Shown here in pieces: positions 61,118-64,000 of a stretch of DNA of 64,000 bases. The notes below the pieces were generated by a model, which was given only the letters and a program-made list of their open reading frames with translations, was not told the origin of the DNA and did no database searches. The stretch is from DASSUW01 sp963803335 (lineage in GTDB: Bacteria; Actinomycetota; Thermoleophilia; Solirubrobacterales; Solirubrobacteraceae): positions 62,001-126,000 of the forward strand of contig CAWDME010000011.1 of the NCBI GenBank assembly GCA_963803335.1. Reading direction: 5' to 3'. Both the position numbers and the translations under genes were made by a program. Positions within the stretch are counted from its first letter, which is position 1. Each line of letters opens with the position of its first letter.

Positions 61118-61250
61118 GGGACGAACTTCGGCATTGAGGGACGCGGGATCGGCCGCCTCGCCGGGTTCGGGGCGGAAAAACCACCGTATGGGTAGCAAAT
61201 CCGCCCAAGGGCCGGGGCGCGGCCGATTCTGCGCCGGCCTACCCAGCCGC
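61116..61250 (+). repeat. Dispersed structured repeat, copy after MetE-like gene
   Basis: In order: GAGGGACGAACTTCGGCATT plus GAGGG (61116-61140), stem GGGCGGA (61170-61176)/TCCGCCC (61200-61206), inner hairpin ACC-GTATG-GGT (61183-61193), a GC-rich stem (GGCCGG...CCGGCC), and CCTACCCAGCCGC (61238-61250). It starts within the MetE-like stop codon and is in the same orientation as that gene, as the copy at 37212-37337 is with helD. This gap to 61273 holds no gene. Confidence 0.7.
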
Positions 61251-61273
61251 CGTTGACGTTCGCCGGTGGAGAG

Positions 61274-62332
61274 CTACACGGCGGCGCGAAAGCCCGTCGG
61301 CGCCGGCGTGAGCGTGAGCGGGCTGTCAGGCAGTTCGGCGGCCGGCGTGTCGGCGTTGTAGCCGCTGGGCGCCGTGTCGTTGGGCCCGTCGGCGTGGAAG
61401 AGCGCGGCGAGCAGCTGGATCTGGCCGCGGCCGACGTCGAGCTCGCCCATCCCGCCGCCGTAGGTGACGAGCCCGCGCGCCTGCGTCTCCGCGTGCACGG
61501 CGATCAGCGATCGCAGGTCGCCCACCCGGCACGGCTTGATGTTCACGGCGACCGGCGCCAGCGGCGTCGTATCGAGGTTCTCGACGGTGTGGATCGGCGC
61601 GTCGTAGGAGATGCGATGCGCCTCGGAGGCGAGCAGCGTGGCGACCTCGGGGAGGTCGTGCGCGTCCTCCAGCAGCGCGTCCGGGAACGCCGCGATGACG
61701 CGCTCGTACATCGCCAGCAGGTCCGGCAGCTCGCCGTAGTCGAGCCCGTACTGGCCCTTGAAGTCGATGATCTCCACGGCGCCGGTGGCGGCGACCTCGT
61801 CGATCAGCTCCGGCGTCCAGGCGGACACCGCGTCGAGCTTGAAGCGCACGTCGGGATGGACCTCCAGCCGGCGGCGGATCGGGTCGAACGTCGGCGGGTC
61901 GCCCAGCCCGAGCGAGTTGACGAACCGCAGCGCCGCCGGCTCGCGGCCGACCACGTCGTGCAGCGCCATCCCCGCCTGGTTGAGCGCGAGGTCGAGCGCG
62001 GCGGCCTCGAAGGCCCAGTGGCGCCAGCGCCGCGCGGGGTCCCATTCCGGTGGCAGGGGCCAGTGGTCGAGCGTCGCCAGGTGGTCGCAGAACGACTCGA
62101 GCGTCCAGTCGCCGGCGAGTGGCAGCACCGGACCGGCCACGTGCAGCGTGTTGTCCTCCGCGCCGTGCGGCGAGACGTCCTCGCCCAGCCCGTCGGTGCC
62201 GCCGCCGATCAGGCGGATGCGCGTGGTGACACGCTCGAAGTCGTTGGCCAGCCGCGCCGACAGCCGCTCGTACTCGTACGACTCGATCTGAAGGGGCAGC
62301 GCGCGAAGTGAGTCCCAGAGCGTGCCGGTCAC
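61274..62332 (-). CDS. Enolase-superfamily protein
   Basis: A 352-residue protein with features of the mandelate racemase/muconate lactonizing group: N-terminal capping domain, then barrel segments VRFKLDAVSAWTPELIDEV, GAVEIIDFKGQYG, LLEDAH and VNIKPCRVGDLRSL. The usual KxK motif and metal ligands are not obvious, so it may be a divergent member (OSB synthase or dipeptide epimerase-like). The start is GTG at 62332; 11 bases before it is TATCGT. Confidence 0.7.
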   Translation of the reverse strand: MTGTLWDSLRALPLQIESYEYERLSARLANDFERVTTRIRLIGGGTDGLGEDVSPHGAEDNTLHVAGPVLPLAGDWTLESFCDHLATLDHWPLPPEWDPARRWRHWAFEAAALDLALNQAGMALHDVVGREPAALRFVNSLGLGDPPTFDPIRRRLEVHPDVRFKLDAVSAWTPELIDEVAATGAVEIIDFKGQYGLDYGELPDLLAMYERVIAAFPDALLEDAHDLPEVATLLASEAHRISYDAPIHTVENLDTTPLAPVAVNIKPCRVGDLRSLIAVHAETQARGLVTYGGGMGELDVGRGQIQLLAALFHADGPNDTAPSGYNADTPAAELPDSPLTLTPAPTGFRAAV

Positions 62333-62359
62333 AGCACGGCCGGACGATACCGGCCGCGG

Positions 62360-64000
62360 CTATCGAGCCCGTTTCGCCGCGAACATCGCCGCGTCGGCGA
62401 TGCGCAGCGCGCTCTCGCCGTCGCCGGTGACCTCCGCGTGGCCGATGCTCGCGGCGATCGCCAGCACCTGCCCGTCGAGGACGAACGGGTCCGCGAACGC
62501 GGCGGCGAGCCGCCCGGCCACGCCACCGGCATCCTCGTCGGCGATCAGGACCGCGAACTCGTCACCGCCGAGGCGTGCGACGACGTCCGTCGTGCGGGTG
62601 CAGCCCGTGAGCCGGTCGGCGACCGCCATCAGCAGCCGGTCGCCCATCTCGTGGCCGAACCGGTCGTTGACCGGCTTGAACTTGTCGAGGTCGATGTAGA
62701 AGACCGTGCCGCGGTCGGCGTGTTCCAGAGCGGCTGTGAGCCGCGCGCGGTTGGCCAGCCCGGTCAGGTCGTCGTGCGTGGCCTGGTGCGTGATCCGGTC
62801 GAGCAGCCGGCCGTTCTGCAGCGCGGTCGTCGCGTGCGCGGTGACACCCGAGAGGCGGTCGAGCAGGTCCGCGTTCGGCTGCAGGCGCTCGGGGCCTGTG
62901 AGCACCGAGACGATCAGGAAGCCGAGGAATGCGCCGGGTGTCGTGATCGGCATGACGATCGAGGCGACGGCGCCGACGTTGGCGAGCAGGGCGCGCAGGA
63001 CCGGGTTGCCGTCGTCGGCGTTGACGAACAGCGGCTCCGGGCGGGGATCGCTGAGCAGCCGCTGGAGCGGGCCGCCGGGGCTCGGCGCGAGGCTCCACTC
63101 CGGGTTGTCGTCGTCGTTGAGCGCGCTGCGGACGATCTCGCCGCGCGTCTCGTCCCACAGGTAGACGCCCACGCGGTCGCAGTCGACCACGATCGGCACG
63201 GCGTCGGCGAGCCGCTGGGCGACCTCGCGGCTCGTGCCGGCGGCGGCCAGGGCGCGCGCCAGCTCGAGCAGCTCGCGCGCCTCGGTGAGCGCCGTGGCGT
63301 TGTCGAGCGCGCTGGCGGCGTAGCGGGCGTACACCTCGAGCAGCTCGTGCTCCTGGTCGAAGAACGGGCGGCCGCCCTCGTTCATGGCGAGCAGGCGGCC
63401 GTAGTCGCGGCGGTTCGATCGCACGGGCACGACGAGCCAGGAATCGTCGGCGTCGCCCGCGAGCAGGCGCTCGGCGATCCTCTGCGCCTCGGCGTCGCCG
63501 AAGCCGCGGTGGTGGCGATGCACGGCACCGCTGCGCCGCGGCTGCACGGCGAGCAGGTAGCGGGGCGCGCGGACCTCGATCGCGGCACGGTCGGTGATGC
63601 GCGCGAGGACGTCGGCGATGTCGTCGGCGCCGATGAGGTCGGATGCCGTCGCGAACATGCTGTGCAGGCGCTCGGTCATCGCCTCGAGCTGGGCGGAGGC
63701 GTCCGCGGCGGCGGCCGTCGTCGCGGTGTTCCAGACCACGCGGTAGCGGCACACGGGGGCGCCGAGCGCGGCACATTCCTCGTGCTCGACGGTCGCGGGG
63801 GCAAGGCCGAACAGCACGGTCGGCTGCGTGAGCAGCCCGCACGTCCATGCGCAGTGGTCGGCGTTGCGCGGGAAGCCGTCCACGACGCGGGCGACGATCT
63901 CGGCGTAGCCGGGCCCGACGTCGACGGCCTCGAGCTCGGTCACGACGCTGAACTTGGCCGAGCCGGTCGCCAGCGTGCGGTAGACCTCCTCGGGCGAGCC
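62360..64000 (-). CDS. GGDEF diguanylate cyclase with GAF domains (partial)
   Basis: The frame enters from the right edge (at least 546 residues here; the N-terminus is beyond the window). Near the start is a Cys-containing block EHEECAALGAPVCRYRVVW, similar to V4R-type sensor ends, then one or two GAF-like domains (SALDNATALTEARELLELAR, VDCDRVGVYLWDETRG) and a C-terminal GGDEF domain with THDDLTGLANRARL and GGDEFAVL. It probably makes c-di-GMP in response to a cytosolic signal. A GTG at 63943 is not taken as the start because the frame remains open to the edge. Confidence 0.88.
   Translation of the reverse strand, partial: GSPEEVYRTLATGSAKFSVVTELEAVDVGPGYAEIVARVVDGFPRNADHCAWTCGLLTQPTVLFGLAPATVEHEECAALGAPVCRYRVVWNTATTAAAADASAQLEAMTERLHSMFATASDLIGADDIADVLARITDRAAIEVRAPRYLLAVQPRRSGAVHRHHRGFGDAEAQRIAERLLAGDADDSWLVVPVRSNRRDYGRLLAMNEGGRPFFDQEHELLEVYARYAASALDNATALTEARELLELARALAAAGTSREVAQRLADAVPIVVDCDRVGVYLWDETRGEIVRSALNDDDNPEWSLAPSPGGPLQRLLSDPRPEPLFVNADDGNPVLRALLANVGAVASIVMPITTPGAFLGFLIVSVLTGPERLQPNADLLDRLSGVTAHATTALQNGRLLDRITHQATHDDLTGLANRARLTAALEHADRGTVFYIDLDKFKPVNDRFGHEMGDRLLMAVADRLTGCTRTTDVVARLGGDEFAVLIADEDAGGVAGRLAAAFADPFVLDGQVLAIAASIGHAEVTGDGESALRIADAAMFAAKRAR

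Noticed and set aside
60107..61273. Cobalamin or SAM riboswitch linked to the MetE-like gene
   Set aside because: The gene overlaps the permease upstream, leaving no leader, and no B12 or SAM box was seen.

Overview
The window is high-GC DNA (I estimate about 70 percent or more) packed with short overlapping genes. It looks like a Thermoleophilia-type actinobacterium (Solirubrobacter/Conexibacter relatives). Reasons are an F420-type luciferase-like oxidoreductase, HelD, a c-di-AMP riboswitch before a secreted double-psi beta-barrel protein, SigA and PilT, and a form I CO dehydrogenase. Species assignment is inference. I recognise no rRNA, tRNA or CRISPR array.

Layout. 1-12 kb: transporters; a TetR/methyltransferase/MFS module with a twin palindromic operator; an IlvB-like enzyme; small metabolic and repair genes; GlpX. 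12-19 kb: an RlpA-like protein under a c-di-AMP riboswitch, the principal sigma factor with a near-consensus promoter, PilT, an AIM24 protein, and two HxlR regulators around a cytoplasmic HtrA-like protease. 19-24 kb: an ATPase/response-regulator operon. 23.7-35.4 kb: a large carbon monoxide dehydrogenase (CODH) cluster. Its main operon, minus strand from 35.4 down to 24.9 kb, reads xdhC, mocA, five small single-pass membrane proteins, coxM, coxS, coxL, a short xdhC, mocA, moxR/coxD, VWA/coxE, a 57-residue Cys protein and a free-standing CoxL fragment. CoxG and a zinc-ribbon protein lie just beyond a YceI gene. CoxL carries the form I loop AYRCSFR, so aerobic (possibly atmospheric) CO oxidation is the likely function.

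35.5-48 kb: a secreted protein, a SnoaL-like gene abutted by a decayed IS110 transposase, a HelD-type helicase, a methyltransferase, two beta-propellers with a serine protease lacking its serine, a SCO1 protein, a ParA-FtsZ pair, and a gamma-glutamyltransferase. 48-62 kb: a tiny secreted peptide, a large DUF11 surface protein, then a divergent amino-sugar-like cluster (nagA, ROK kinase, SDR opposite Gfo/Idh, SIS isomerase, sugar ABC transporter, MetE-like zinc enzyme). The window ends with an enolase-superfamily gene and a GGDEF protein running off the edge.

Two themes run through the window. Many lone genes have a -10 hexamer of the form TAGGNT placed 6-9 bases before the start codon, so leaderless mRNAs look common. 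Within operons the genes are joined by 4- or 8-base stop/start overlaps. A repeat sharing a GACGAACTTC...GCATTGA box occurs at three loci; two copies sit at stop codons and share a potentially structured body of about 130 bases.
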